22,421 nucleotides of DNA from Haliscomenobacter sp. (GTDB lineage: Bacteria; Bacteroidota; Bacteroidia; Chitinophagales; Saprospiraceae): positions 1 to 22,421 of the forward strand of contig JADJPL010000015.1 in NCBI GenBank assembly GCA_016713275.1, read 5' to 3'. This document shows positions 1 to 9,534 of this stretch, piece after piece. Numbering within the stretch: the first letter of the stretch is position 1; the number at the start of each line of letters is the position of its first letter. A model generated the notes under the pieces. The model was not told where the DNA came from. It did no database searches and saw nothing but the letters and a program-made list of their open reading frames with translations. The position numbers were made by a program, and so were the translations under genes.

Positions 1-793
1 TGTTTATTTTATTGGCTGATTTTTTATTGCCAATGCGCTGGTAGCCGAATTTATTAAGTAAAGATATTTGTTATGGAAGACACCCTCGACTGAACCCTGG
101 AATTTCAACCTGTTTGGAAGGCAGGGCGCTCCAGCTTTTCTGCCGGGGTGTTGATGTGGGCTGATCGTTTTTATATCGCACAATATGACCGACTTGATCA
201 ACGAGTATTACGGAAGCGCGGCATCCGGCTGCTTTCTCTTTAATGGCCATTGATTGATTTCTTACGCCTTCGTCATGATTTTTGAGCTATTCAGCTCGCG
301 CCTGCCGATTGGTGGGTCACGCAGAACCAGATGCAGGGGTACCGGATATGCAAAAAGCGTTTCAGGTGGTGCTGGGGCAGGGTGAAGGATGATCATTGCC
401 GGGATCCAATTGCAGCCTTTCTTGGTGGCCCAATTTGTCGATGTGTTCGTGTTTCATTTCATTAAGAAAAACACAGGGGGACGGATGACGGTTTACCCGG
501 CGACCGGGGTCCACGGTGAGTGCCCAGTTCTTCGATAGTTTCGTCGTCCTTTACGTAGCGCTATTCCGGGCCTCACTGAGTCGGGACGGTTGAGCCCTGG
601 TCATGGAACCAGCCCTGGCAGTAGGCGTGGTGCAGTATACGTACAAATTTTTTATGGCCGTTTGCTCACTCCCGTGATTTACCTGGCGCATATGGCGTTT
701 GACCGCTATTTGGGCAAAGAAATAGCCCACATGTGATCAAACAACGAGCAACCCAGTTGAATTGAAGCTTTGAAAAAAAAACTTAAGGAATAA
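1..793 (+). CDS. Queuosine precursor transporter (YhhQ/VUT family), 5' partial, frameshifted
   Basis: An inner-membrane transporter thought to import queuosine precursors (preQ0/preQ1) for tRNA modification. The window opens inside the first membrane helix. Pieces in alternating plus-strand frames give FFIANALVAEFI (about 20-55), then WNFNLFG, INEYYG, PADWWVT near 310, QLVDVFVFH near 430, a QFFDSFVVLY-like piece near 510-560, and PVIYLAHMAFDRYLGKE (about 674-721). These appear in family order and at family spacing. The reading closes at TAA 791-793 after a lysine-rich tail (KKKLKE). At least six frame changes are needed, and in-frame stops (for example TGA 17-19) interrupt it. The start lies upstream of the window. 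The stop overlaps an ATG at 793-795. No queuosine biosynthesis gene is visible nearby. The family call is confident; exact residues are not. Confidence 0.8.
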
Positions 794-844
794 TGGGAAT
801 TTCCGGTGCTTACCGTTATTTGGCGGTAATTTTGAATCAAACCC

Positions 845-1645
845 ATGACGTATGCAACAATTCCGGTGGGCGGCTTAATCGTTCTGGTGGTTCTTTCCAG
901 ACCTGCGCAAAAAATCACAAAGACGATGCGGCCCAAACCCTGAAAAACCGCTTCCTGAGTTTCGGATGGAATCCTTTAGCAAGGAAAACGGATTGTAACG
1001 AAGGAAAACTATTGCGCCAAGGAAATGTGGTTTATCCGGTATTTGTGTCCGGAATTCAACCTGTTATTTTGCGGCTATTTGAACGATTCCATGCCTTTTT
1101 CACGTAAAGAAAAGCTTGGCTATTCTCGAGCAAGACCAGGACCTGCGGCGGTTTTTTTTGCAACTGCCGACTCTTTCTTTCGGCTTATACCACCTACGGC
1201 CAGGAAACCGGGGTTTCCAATGGTTTGGGAGTTGGAAACGACCAGCGAAGTCCTTTTTCTATCCTCCGGAATGGTGTCTATTGTTCCCTGGAAAATTACG
1301 CCTACACCGGGGGCGCCATCCACCACTCCAATACGATGCTGCTAATTACAATTTAAAGTACGGACCGTGTTATGCTGAAAAGATTGGTCATTGATGTTGA
1401 TGGACTTTTGAAGTACCTAGCAGAGAAAGCCTTCCGGGGACTCCAGGGACTTGTCTCCCGACGAAGACCTCAATGAAGCCGGTTTTTGGGGACATGGATT
1501 TCAGTTGCCTTCCAATTTTGGGGTTACGCCAGAAGGATTGTATTTTATTACACTTTACGAAATTGCTTCTATGCTGCCGGGCCGACCGATTTGTCCTGAC
1601 CTGGGGAAGAATTTGGTCAGACTTGAGCGGGTAGGAGCTGATTAA
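845..1645 (+). CDS. DUF4163/DUF3298 (RsiV-like) lipoprotein, frameshifted
   Basis: A probable envelope-anchored protein of the DUF4163-DUF3298 family, related to the anti-sigma factor RsiV and to peptidoglycan/lysozyme-responsive proteins; its role here is unknown. The chosen ATG at 845 starts a hydrophobic stretch (PVGGLIVLVVLS). This runs, after a one-base shift, into QTCAKNHKDD, which looks like a lipobox cysteine near 902. Around 1285-1350 the pieces ENYAYTGGA and PLQYDAANYNL match the family's 'YTGGAHP...Y..YNFDL' signature. Around 1520-1620, NFGVTPEGLY, LYEIAS, YAAGPTDL and PGEEF match the DUF3298 'F.LT.EGL.F.Y..YEIAPYA.GP....PY.EL' signature. The reading ends at TAA 1643-1645. The length, about 265 residues, is normal for the family. 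Frame changes occur roughly every 100-150 bases. An alternative start is ATG 793, which overlaps the upstream stop. Confidence 0.65.
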
Positions 1646-3342
1646 GCAACGGAGAAAAGACGAGGGACTAAACTGCCGGTTGTTTAACGGCAAGGTAGAA
1701 GCCGAAGCTCCCGTTTGGGGATTTATCGGGATTTGGGCATTCGTTAAACTTCCTCCAGGGGCCTTCCTGCCGCTCCGACCCGGATGAAGCGTACTATTGG
1801 GAATACGCCCGCGACCTGGATTGGGGATATTTCAATGACCACCCACCGGCAATAGCTCTTCTTTGTGGAAATGGGTTCTGGCTCACGGGAGCTTCCGCTG
1901 GGTGTTCGTTTGGGGTGGTGCTGCTGCATCTTGGCACGCTGTGGCTCTTCTGGAAATGGGTCTCAGGACAAACGCTCCCTCGAGCGAGCTCCCGCCTGGG
2001 TGGCCGTTGCGGCAGGCCTTCCTTTTTTCATGTATGGGGTAGCCGCTACTCCGACAGCCCTCCTTTTTTTTTTCGATGTAGCGTATTTATACTTGCTCGG
2101 CCGATTTCAAAAGGCCCGGGGATTGAATTGCCTTGCTTTGGGGCGCCGTTATGGCGGCATTGCTTCATAGCAAGTACCACTGGCATTTTGGTGATCGGTT
2201 TTACCGTTTTGGCACAACCTCCGGCTTTTTCAAAGGCAATCCTTACTTCTGGGTTGCCGGAATTTCCGGTGCGGTTCTGTTCTTACCCTCATCTATAGTA
2301 GCAATATGCCCATGGCTTCCCCTTCCTTCGCTACCACTTGAGCGGAAGGGACGGTCCGTACCAGCTCAAATACACCCTGGGATATTTTATCAATCAGGCC
2401 GTGGTGTTTCAGTCCCCTTATGTGCCCTTTTTCATTAGATCCTTTGCCGTATTCAGACGGCAAACGACGAATGGATGGCTGATTCTGGGCTTTTGGGCGT
2501 CTTTCTTTACACGACCTTTAAAGGGCATGTGGAGCCCCAGTGGACTGCCGTACTGAGTTTCCCCCGCGATGATGGGCCTGTTTTAGGGCCGACAGGCCGG
2601 TTCCTCCGGCACCAACCGCATGGGCTGGGTATCTCGCCGGAATCCTCCTCTGCGCCGGGTTTTTTGTTTCCCACCAGAGGGGGTTAAGATGCCTTTGCAA
2701 AGAAATACTGGCCGGAGCTTTCCAAGATCGCTGGGGACTTTTCCGTCGTGTTCCATAACAGCTACCGCGATGTTTCGGAGTACGAATTTTATTCCCGAAA
2801 ACCCGGATACACCTTTACCAATGTCTTGACCGGCTCAGCCAACTCGACATTTGGAACGGGAAGAGGCGTTTCAAAACAAAAAATTCCTTTGTGTTCCAGC
2901 CCGGGGCAGGACACCTGCCGAGGAAGTTTTATGTTGAATTTGACAAAAAATACGCCCTGCCGTTTGGGGTGGATAGCTTCCAGGTCGTTCAAAAGGTGCG
3001 CTTGTCGTCGGATGATTTTCCTGACATCTGAAAACTGGGTCGGACTATTCCATTTCCTAGATTGAAAACAGGTATCCCTTTGCTGTTTTCCCGCAAGGGA
3101 AGCCATCCGGTAGCAGCGCACGTCGGTTTTTCGGAAGGTCAAGTAGTCAACATACGCCGCTGGTACTCGAAAATCCAACGGCCTCCTGGCCTGGAAAAGA
3201 AAGCCTGCTTCAAAAGGCTTTGTTCCGCACGCCCGCTTTAGCTCCGGGAACTTACGATATTATTCTTGGTTTACCCAACGGCGACCTCCTCCAGGTTGGA
3301 ATAGTGAAGGCAATACGTAAGGTACGATGTACGAAGTACTAA
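1646..3342 (+). CDS. GT39/ArnT-like dolichyl-phosphate-mannose glycosyltransferase, frameshifted
   Basis: A polytopic membrane glycosyltransferase (PMT_2 superfamily) expected to move a sugar from a lipid-phosphate carrier to a lipid, glycan or protein on the periplasmic side. The hallmark is near 1775-1850: DPDEAYYWEYARDLDWGYF followed by NDHPP, which matches the conserved first-loop acidic motif 'DEAYY..ya..l..gYfdHPP'. Hydrophobic pieces follow: TPDA-like near 2050, MAALLHSKYH (2150-2185), NPYFWVAGISGAVLFLP (2240-2290), SGRDGPYQLKYTLGYFINQ (2340-2396) and FKGHVEPQWTAVLS (2510-2555). A soluble C-terminal part contains VFHNSYRDVSEYEFYSRKPG (2747-2806). One frame reads through PGTYDIILGLPNGDLLQVG to TAA 3340-3342, which lies inside the repeat cluster. 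The start is not resolvable; TM residues WGFIGIWAFVK near 1716-1750 place it at about 1646-1690. About 10 indels are needed. Acceptor unknown. Confidence 0.8.
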
Positions 3343-3572
3343 TGACTTAGAAGCACGATTTAAGAAGTTAGAAATTCGGGAAAACAGAAAATTGGAGGAT
3401 TAAAAATACTTAAAACTTTGATTTTTAACCCCCTTTAAGGGGGGGAGCACTTAACCCGTGCTTTTGCAGTCTTCGAGCTTTAAATTTTAATCGTACTAAC
3501 CGTACCTCGTAAACTCGTAACTCGTATTCAAAGGATGTACCCCGTACCTCGTAAATCGTACTTCGAAATCGA
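3315..3572. repeat. GTACGA/TCGTAC-rich intergenic repeat cluster between convergent genes
   Basis: This convergent junction (GT39 plus, Usp minus) holds repeated short words. The left block at 3322-3339 is GTACGATGTACGAAGTAC. The right blocks, 3501-3529 and 3543-3565, are built from CGTACCTCGTAAA, CTCGTAA and TCGTACTTCG, largely the reverse complement of the left words, so the flanks could pair over about 200 bases. Between them, 3429-3445 is a C5TTTAAG7 near-palindrome and 3446-3462 a small hairpin (AGCAC/GTGCT) followed by TTTT. No ORF of note lies here. A role in two-way transcription termination, or a dispersed repeat family, is inferred. Confidence 0.6.
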
Positions 3573-4398
3573 TCAGGCTAAATGCAACACCATCACGGCA
3601 GTTTGGTATTGAGCGCCATGCGTTTGGTTTGACTGCGGTGGAAGAAGTTGTCCCAGAAGGATCGCTTTCCGGCCGACCATGACGACCAGATTAATCCCCT
3701 TTCTTCTGCATAGCGGTTGAGGGCCTCGCTAACATTGGCGCCTTCTACCTCTTCGATTTCAAAACCGAAGGGCGGTTCTCCTTTGGTGAAGAGTTCGTTG
3801 AAAATGTCTTCTTTGGATTGGGCGAATTCGGTGTCGCCTTCTTCCCGGACGACACGGGAATCGTCGCTTTAAAATGCCGGTTGAAATCGAGCAGCGCGTG
3901 GACCATGTTTTCGTCGGCCGATTCGTACTGCTGGCGTAAAGGATATGCTGGATAGGATTGAACTCGATCCTTTGGGACCAGGATAACCGGGCATTTGGCT
4001 TTGCGGGCTTACGTGGCTGGAGACGCTGCCGAATAGTTCGTCCAGCAGGTCGGATTCGCCGGTGGTACCCATACGATCAGGTCGTATCCCGAGGAGATCC
4101 GAACAATTTCGTCGGCCGGAAATCCTACTAGCAGGTTTTTGTTCACTTTCAATGAAGCAGCTACGCCTCCTTCAAAGTTTGCAGCTTTCCTACAAATTCG
4201 GTAAGCATTTTTTCCCTGGCTTCCACGAACTCAGGAATCGGAGGGACGATGGTTAGTATTCTCCGCAGCCGTTGCGGCAGGTACAAATGGACGACGTCAA
4301 TTTGCCGCCCTCCATTTCTGCGGCCAGAATCTGGGCGTAGGTCATGGCGCATTTGGCGGTAGCGGAAAAGTCGGTTGGGACGAGGATCTTTTCATACC
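3573..4398 (-). CDS. Universal stress protein, tandem UspA domains, frameshifted
   Basis: A cytoplasmic universal stress protein of about 275 residues, the two-domain form common in Bacteroidota. The start at 4398 is followed by a one-A deletion; repaired it reads MKKILVPTDFSATAKCAMTY, the canonical UspA beginning. Domain 1 continues with AQILAAEMEGGKLT, LVHLYLP and IPEFVEAREKML. It then reads (about 4030-4072) MGTTGESDLLDELFGSVSSH, an exact fit to the ATP-binding motif G-2x-G-9x-G-S. VILVPK follows near 3980. Domain 2 is more broken but ends with NLVVMVGRK, WDNFFHRSQTKRMALNTKLP and VMVLHLA before TGA 3573-3575. Its glycine motif is not conserved, so only domain 1 is predicted to bind ATP. 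The gene diverges from pgi with a 140-bp shared upstream region. Confidence 0.85.
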
Positions 4399-4538
4399 TC
4401 TTATTTTTTCTTTTGGACAAAATACCGGATCTTCCCATTGCCTGAAGTGACGAAAATCATCTTTGCCTGGATTTTTCACCACTTTTCAGGACGATTCCAT
4501 TCAAAAGTGGCCATCTTTGCAGAAACAAATGTTGAACT
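4399..4538. promoter_or_regulatory. Divergent usp/pgi control region
   Basis: A 140-bp gap between two divergent starts. It contains an 8-bp inverted repeat, CCACTTTT (4479-4486) and AAAAGTGG (4503-4510), with a 16-bp spacer. Immediately after it, CATCTTTG at 4511-4518 lies 20 bp before the pgi ATG and differs by one base from the Bacteroidota -7 element TAnnTTTG. Shared operator use is inference. Confidence 0.35.
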
Positions 4539-6168
4539 ATGCTTCCGCGGATTAATCCCACCCAAACAGCTTCCTGGAAAACCTGGAAGCGCATTTCACC
4601 ATGGGCCTGGTCTCTTCGCGATTTGTTCCGGGAGATCCGGACCGGTTTCAACGCTTCTCCCCTTCATTTTGAGGACATGCTGGTGGATTATTCCAAAACC
4701 GGATTACCGATAAAACCTGGAGCTTTTCTTCGATCTTGCCCGGAATGCGGCCTTCCACGCTGCTATGGAAAGCATGTTCTCTGGAGAACCGATCAATGAA
4801 ACCGAGAACCGATCCGTACTCACGGCGTTGCGCAGCCTGAACGGGAACCCGGTCCATGTAGAGACGGCGGGAATGTGATGCCTTCCGTTCGCGCTGTTTT
4901 GGACAGATGGAGCCGAGTTCTCCAACCAGGCTGAGCGGAGAGTGGCAGGGGATTTACCGGCAAGCCTATGGAGCATATCGTCAAGATTGGGATTGAGGCT
5001 CCGATCTTGGCCCGGTGATGGTTTCTGGAAGCGCTTAAACCCTATTGGCAACCAGGGATTCAATGTCATTTCGTTTCAATGTAGACGGTACCCACATTGC
5101 AGAAACCTCCGGAAGGTTAATCCGGAAACCACGCTTTTTCTCATTGCCTCCAAGACTTCACGACCCAGGAAACCATGACCAATGCGTATTCTGCGCGGCA
5201 GTGGTTTCTCCAGGCGGCCATTGATCCGGGGCATATATCCAAACACTTTGGCGCCCTGTCCACCAATGCCAAGGCCGTTCGGGAGTTTGGCATCGACACG
5301 GACAATATGTTCGAGTTCTGGGATTGGGTAGGGGCCGGTTATTCCCTGACGTCGGCCATCGGTTTGTCGATTGCCCGCACGATTGGCTTTCCGCGGTTTC
5401 AAGAATTGCTGAGGGGTTCCATGTGATGGATCAGCATTTTCGGCCTACTCCTGCTGGAGCAAAACATCCCGGTGGCATTGGCTTTGATTGGCTTTGGTAC
5501 AACAAACTCTTTGGGGCCGAAACGGAGGCTATTCTCCCTTACGACCACCTTACATCGGTTTGCCGCTTACTTTCAGCAAGGCAACATGGAAAGCAACGGC
5601 AAATCCGTCGATCGCAACGGCGTTCCGGTGACCTACCAAACCGGGCCGGTGGTATGGGGCGAACCGGGCACGAACGGCCAGCATGCTTTTTACCAATTGA
5701 TCCATGCGGGGACGAAACTGATTTCGCGATTTTATCGCGCCGGCCATCAGCCACAACGCCATTGGCGACCACCACGAAAACTGCTGTCCATTCTTTGCTC
5801 AAACCGAAGCCCTGATGATGGGGAAAACCAAAGCGCAAGTATGGAATCGGAATTGCGGAAAGAAGGAAAAACGGAGGAGCAGATTCAGAAACTCCTGCCT
5901 CTAAGTGTTTGAGGCAACCGGCCCACCACCTGATTTTGATCAAGCAGATCACGCCCCGGTCTCTGGGTGCTCTGATCGCCCTCTTACGAGCTCAAGATTT
6001 TCGTTCAGGAGTGATCTGGAATATTTTCTGTTCTTGATTGCGGGGTAGAACCAGGGAAACAACTCGCTTCCAAACCTGCCCGAACTTCAAACCGCGCTTC
6101 CGGTAGAGAACCACGACGGCTCCACTAACGGGTTGATCAATGCGTTTAAGGAGATGCGCAAAGGATAA
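4539..6168 (+). CDS. pgi: Glucose-6-phosphate isomerase, frameshifted
   Basis: Interconverts glucose 6-phosphate and fructose 6-phosphate (glycolysis/gluconeogenesis, cytoplasm). The ATG at 4539 starts MLPRINPTQTASWK. After frame changes the text reads DLFREI, LHFEDMLVDYSK (4658-4693), ESMFSGEPINETENRSVL, MPSVRAVLD, NPETTLFLIASKT (5120-5158), AYSARQWFLQAAIDPGHISK (about 5182-5240), KAVREFGIDTDNMFEFWDW (5270-5326) and YSLTSAIGLS. These match the family in order and include the region of the first PGI signature. The segment NGVPVTYQTGPVVWGEPGTN (about 5617-5676), followed by GQHAFYQLIH, is another strong family match. The second signature, near 6015-6065 (IWNIF...GKQLA), is scrambled by indels. 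The end is EMRKG-TAA 6166-6168. The span equals about 543 codons, close to the usual 540-550. It converges with the S58 peptidase gene, leaving 19 bp. Confidence 0.95.
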
Positions 6169-6187
6169 AGGCGGCCTTCGAAACAGG

Positions 6188-7332
6188 TTACTCCCAGTAC
6201 GGCGTTTTCAAGATTTCTTTTAGCCGTTCGTGCGGTAGCTATACTCGGTATTGCCATTGATGCCTTCCATGGTTTCTCCGGCGATAATGGCATTAATCAC
6301 TTTGCTTCTTCGTAGCATAGACCACCGCTTCGAAAAATGGGTTGATGTCGCGTGTCATCTGAACGTCTATCGGCGTTTCAGCAGGCGTCAGCTGGGTAGC
6401 GGTTGAAAAAGACAGAAAAAGATCCCCAGACCCATTCGTGGCAATGCTCCCGTCCGGGCAAGCCCCAGCGCTACGCGGCGTTGCCAGGCGGTCCAGCTGC
6501 ACCGGCAGGAAAGGCGCATCGCGTGGCTACGACCACAATGATCGACCATCGCCCGTTTGCCCTTCTTGGGCATAAGATCCGTGATTTCTTTACCTACCGG
6601 TACGCCGGCTACCAGCAATTGGCGTCGTCTGCCAAAGTTGGCCTGGACCAATACGCCCAACGTATAGGATTTTCCTCCAGACGTTACGATTCTGAAGGCG
6701 GTGCCTATGCCGCCTTTAAATTCGTAACAAGCCACACCGGTGCCCTCCGCCAACGCCTCCTTCGAGCACCGGCCCGGTAGAGGCGTTGTTCATAGCTTCG
6801 AACACGTGTTCTTTGCGGAGGTGAAATCCGAATACATCGTGAAGGAAGCCATCCCAGGTTTCAACAACTGGAAGGGTGCGGTTGTACAAAGCGTCGGGGT
6901 TTTTCACGCGGTCGCGCTGCCATTCGATTGCTGCCTGGTGGGGCGATGCCCACATTTAGGGTACCGGTCAGAACGGACAGGGCCGCAGTTCGCCGAACTC
7001 CTGAACGATCGCCATGCCGGTGAGTTCTCCGGCCCCATTCAGCAGAAGTGCCCTCCAAAAACGCCGTTTCAGCGGTTTTCCAAAAGGAAAATGGCAGTAA
7101 CTCCGGTGCGGACAGGTCCCTCCTGCACGAGCTTTCCCTTCTCCCTCGATCAGGTAACCTGGCCGACTTCCACCCCGGGGACGTCGGTTATGGCATTCCA
7201 GGGGCCTGGGATTCCCTCAAAGGGGATTCCCAGGTCTCTGGCCCGCGGCTTGGGTTGGGCGTTGCTGCTCATTGGCGCCAGAAATAAGGAAAGCAGGATA
7301 CCTTGAGAAATTTGAAGACATCGTATTTTCAT
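6188..7332 (-). CDS. DmpA/S58-family N-terminal-nucleophile aminopeptidase, frameshifted, exported
   Basis: A P1/DmpA-type peptidase (MEROPS S58) that self-cleaves to expose a serine nucleophile and removes N-terminal residues, including D- or beta-amino acids in some members. The ATG at 7332 gives a signal peptide (MKIRCLQISQGILLSLFLAP, then MSSNAQP). The mature N-terminus RARDLGIPFEGIPGPWNAIT followed by DVPGVEVGQVT is diagnostic. The autoprocessing site reads ATNGSGDLFLSFST; the Gly codon is complement 6431-6433 and the nucleophile Ser codon complement 6428-6430. DINPFFEAVVYAT follows, then AGETMEGINGNTEYSYR and RLKEILKTPYWE before TAA 6188-6190. The span of about 381 codons is normal. Several indels fall in the middle. 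Its ATG overlaps the stop of the upstream S8 peptidase (ATGA), suggesting translational coupling. Confidence 0.9.
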
Positions 7333-8858
7333 TTGTTTAGCCGCAACCGCGCTGGAGGCATCGATGATGCCCCAACCCAGGTTGGCATTTCTGCGGGGTA
7401 AAGGGAGGAGGCGTTTTTGAGCTTGGTCAGTACCTGGTCCCTCGTCATGGAAGGGTTGGTAGCCCAAACCTGCGCCGCGATGCCCGCCGTGGTAGCGGTT
7501 GCGGCAGAAGAACCGCCTACGTAGGGCGGCGTATTTCCGCCAAGGGCAAGAGATAGGCGGTGCGGTTGGTGTCGCTGCGGCGCTGCATGACCACCACAAA
7601 ATCTACTTTGCTCCCTCGTGGCAGGTATTGCACTTTTCCAGGGAAGGCCGTCTTTCACGCCGGTGATGGCGACGCATTCCGCCATGTTGGCTGGGAAGAT
7701 AACTCCCCACCAGGACGTCCAGGACAGGAGGTGCCGCGGCTGCAAAGATCAGCTTTCTCTTTTGCCGTAGGCGTATTTGACCGCGTCCGAAACCCGGCTT
7801 GTAGAAATGACATCTCCGATGGACATGCTGATGATTTTGACGTTGGAGCGGTTGGCTGCTATTGTTAGGCCATTAGTAACACCGGTTTTTTCTGAACTCC
7901 CATTGATAACGACATCGCTGGTGACGCGAATGAGAGCAGGTTGTACTTGTAAGCGGTCCCAACGGCGGTTCCTCCGCTACCCTTTGGGACGGCGATCTGG
8001 CCGGTTATTTGGGTGCTATGCCCGCAGCCGCCGTTAGCTGCCGGGCGTACCGCAAACCAGCAGCTGACATAGGTCCCTAGACGTTCATGCGTCCGGCCGG
8101 AAGATTGGCCGGAGTTGAATTCGCCTATTGAGCTTGGCTTGATTGGGGAAGTGCCGGCGTCCAGCAACGCCACCGTAATCCCGCTGCCCGTGCTTTGACT
8201 CCATGCTCCGCAGGGATATTCATTGCCGTCTGGTGCCAGGATTGCTTTGACGGAAGGTCTGGTCGTGTAGTCGGCAGCCGGGATACTGGTGGCTGGCGGT
8301 GACGCCGCAACCGGAATCGCTGCGCAAGCCCGCCTTCCGGGCTATAAACCGAGAGGCTCAACGTAACGGGACCCTAGGCATTTCCCGCAATTTCTGGATG
8401 ATGGGGTTAAAGATCTTAATGTCGATCGCAGGAGGATCTCGCTATCCGGCAGCGGCATCTGGTCACGCGGATGAAAGGTTATTTCCAGGGAATTTTGTTG
8501 GTTTCCGAACCACCAGGTCGATAACTGATTGACGCACCCGTTGTCATTCGGGCGTTTGAATATTGATCAGGTGCAGGCAGTCTTCCAACGCGCTGTTCTT
8601 TGGCTGGTTTGTACCCACAGACATCAGGAATCGAGCCGACGGATGCGCTCCAAATCAGGTTCACATCGCCCATATTCCATTCGAATTTGTTGTGCCGGTA
8701 AAGCCGCCGTTCGACAAATTGATTGATTTGACTTTGGGCAGGGGAGTTGCGCCTGGCCTTTAACGATAGGTTGGGCAAGGCTTTCCTGCTGAGTGGTTTC
8801 TGTTGCAGCTATTGACTGCCAAAACAGGAAATACCAGGAAGGTAATTTTACGGATCAT
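7329..8858 (-). CDS. Subtilisin-like serine peptidase (S8), exported, frameshifted
   Basis: A secreted subtilase. The ATG at 8858 starts MIRKITFLVFPVLAVNSC, a signal or lipoprotein-like leader. A propeptide-like region follows, including FVERRLYRHNKFEWNMGDVN and LIWSASVGS. The catalytic triad is visible. Asp is in VALLDAG (codon complement 8159-8161). His is in NGGCGHSTQITGQIAVPKG (codon complement 8018-8020); the usual GHGT is GHST here. Ser is in YVGGSSAATATTAGIAA (second Ser, codon complement 7506-7508). Other family marks are EFNSGQSSGRT, NVKIISMSIGDV, KLIFAAAGT, FPANMAECVAITGVKDG and LGWGIIDASSA. The open frame with the likely true end gives TGA 7329-7331, overlapping the next start. About 510 codons, with roughly ten indels. 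No T9SS tail is visible, so its route beyond the inner membrane is unclear. Confidence 0.9.
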
Positions 8859-9005
8859 ATTTCAGGCGTTTTAGGAGTTAGAAAAGGTTTCGCCTATTAT
8901 ATGAAAATAGATTAGGTCCTATTCCTGCTTATTGATGGAAATAATTGAAAACCAGAAATTTAATTTTATAAAGGATTTAACCCGGGCCAGTTTTGTGCAT
9001 TGGGG

Positions 9006-9515
9006 CTAGCGTTTCCTCCTGTGGTATACTTTAATCCCTTTTTCTCCAGATTCCCGGATTTTTCCTTCCACCTCTTCCGCCAGGCGTTTTTTGTAGGCTG
9101 CGACAATATCGCGGATGGTTGAGTTGGAGGCGCCCAGGTCAGCAGCTAGTATTCCGGCGTTTTTTGCTGCGTTGACGGCTACGGTGGCTACAGGCACTCC
9201 GTTTGGCATTTGACAATGGAGAGCAGGGAGTCCCAGCCGTCTATGGAATTGACGATTTGATGGGCACGCCAACAACGGGTAACGGAGAGAGGAAGCAACC
9301 ATGCCGGGTAAAGCGCCGCACCGCCTGCCCTGGCAATAGCCAACTGCACACCGCGCTTCGAGGGCCGTTCGCGCGAACTCAAACATGCGCTCCGGGGTAC
9401 GGTGGCCGAGACGATCGTCAGCTCGATCGGTAACCCGAATTCTCCAGAATGTCTGCCGCCTGCCGTATAATTGGGAGATCGAAACTGATCCCATGATGAT
9501 ACTGACTACGATCAA
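9006..9515 (-). CDS. purE: 5-(carboxyamino)imidazole ribonucleotide mutase
   Basis: Class I PurE converts N5-CAIR to CAIR in de novo purine synthesis. The N-terminus VSIIMGSVS begins the family. After one or two indels (about 9400-9470) come FGLPIELTIVS and RTPERMFEFARTA, with the SAHRTPERM substrate loop. GGAALYPAWL/LPGMVAS corresponds to GGAAHLPGM, and NSIDGWDSLLSIV plus QMPNGVPVATVAVNAAKNAG (about 9150-9210) complete the core. ILAADLGASNSTIRDIVAAY and a basic tail end at TAG 9006-9008. About 168 residues, normal length. The start is uncertain: TTG 9513-9515 keeps the conserved strand, since the internal ATG at 9492-9494 would cut it, so the TTG may be a misread ATG. It follows the NrtR-like gene by 19 bp. 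No purK is seen beside it. Confidence 0.93.
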   Translation of the reverse strand: MIVVSIIMGSVSISQLYGRRQTFWRIRVTDRADDRLGHRTPERMFEFARTALEARCAVGYCQGRRCGALPGMVASSLRYPLLACPSNRQFHRRLGLPALHCQMPNGVPVATVAVNAAKNAGILAADLGASNSTIRDIVAAYKKRLAEEVEGKIRESGEKGIKVYHRRKR

Positions 9516-9534
9516 GATAGGTTATATTTCAAAA

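Noticed and set aside
1388..1693. A 101-codon minus-strand open frame
   Set aside because: Antisense to the DUF3298 signature region, which matches the family on the plus strand.
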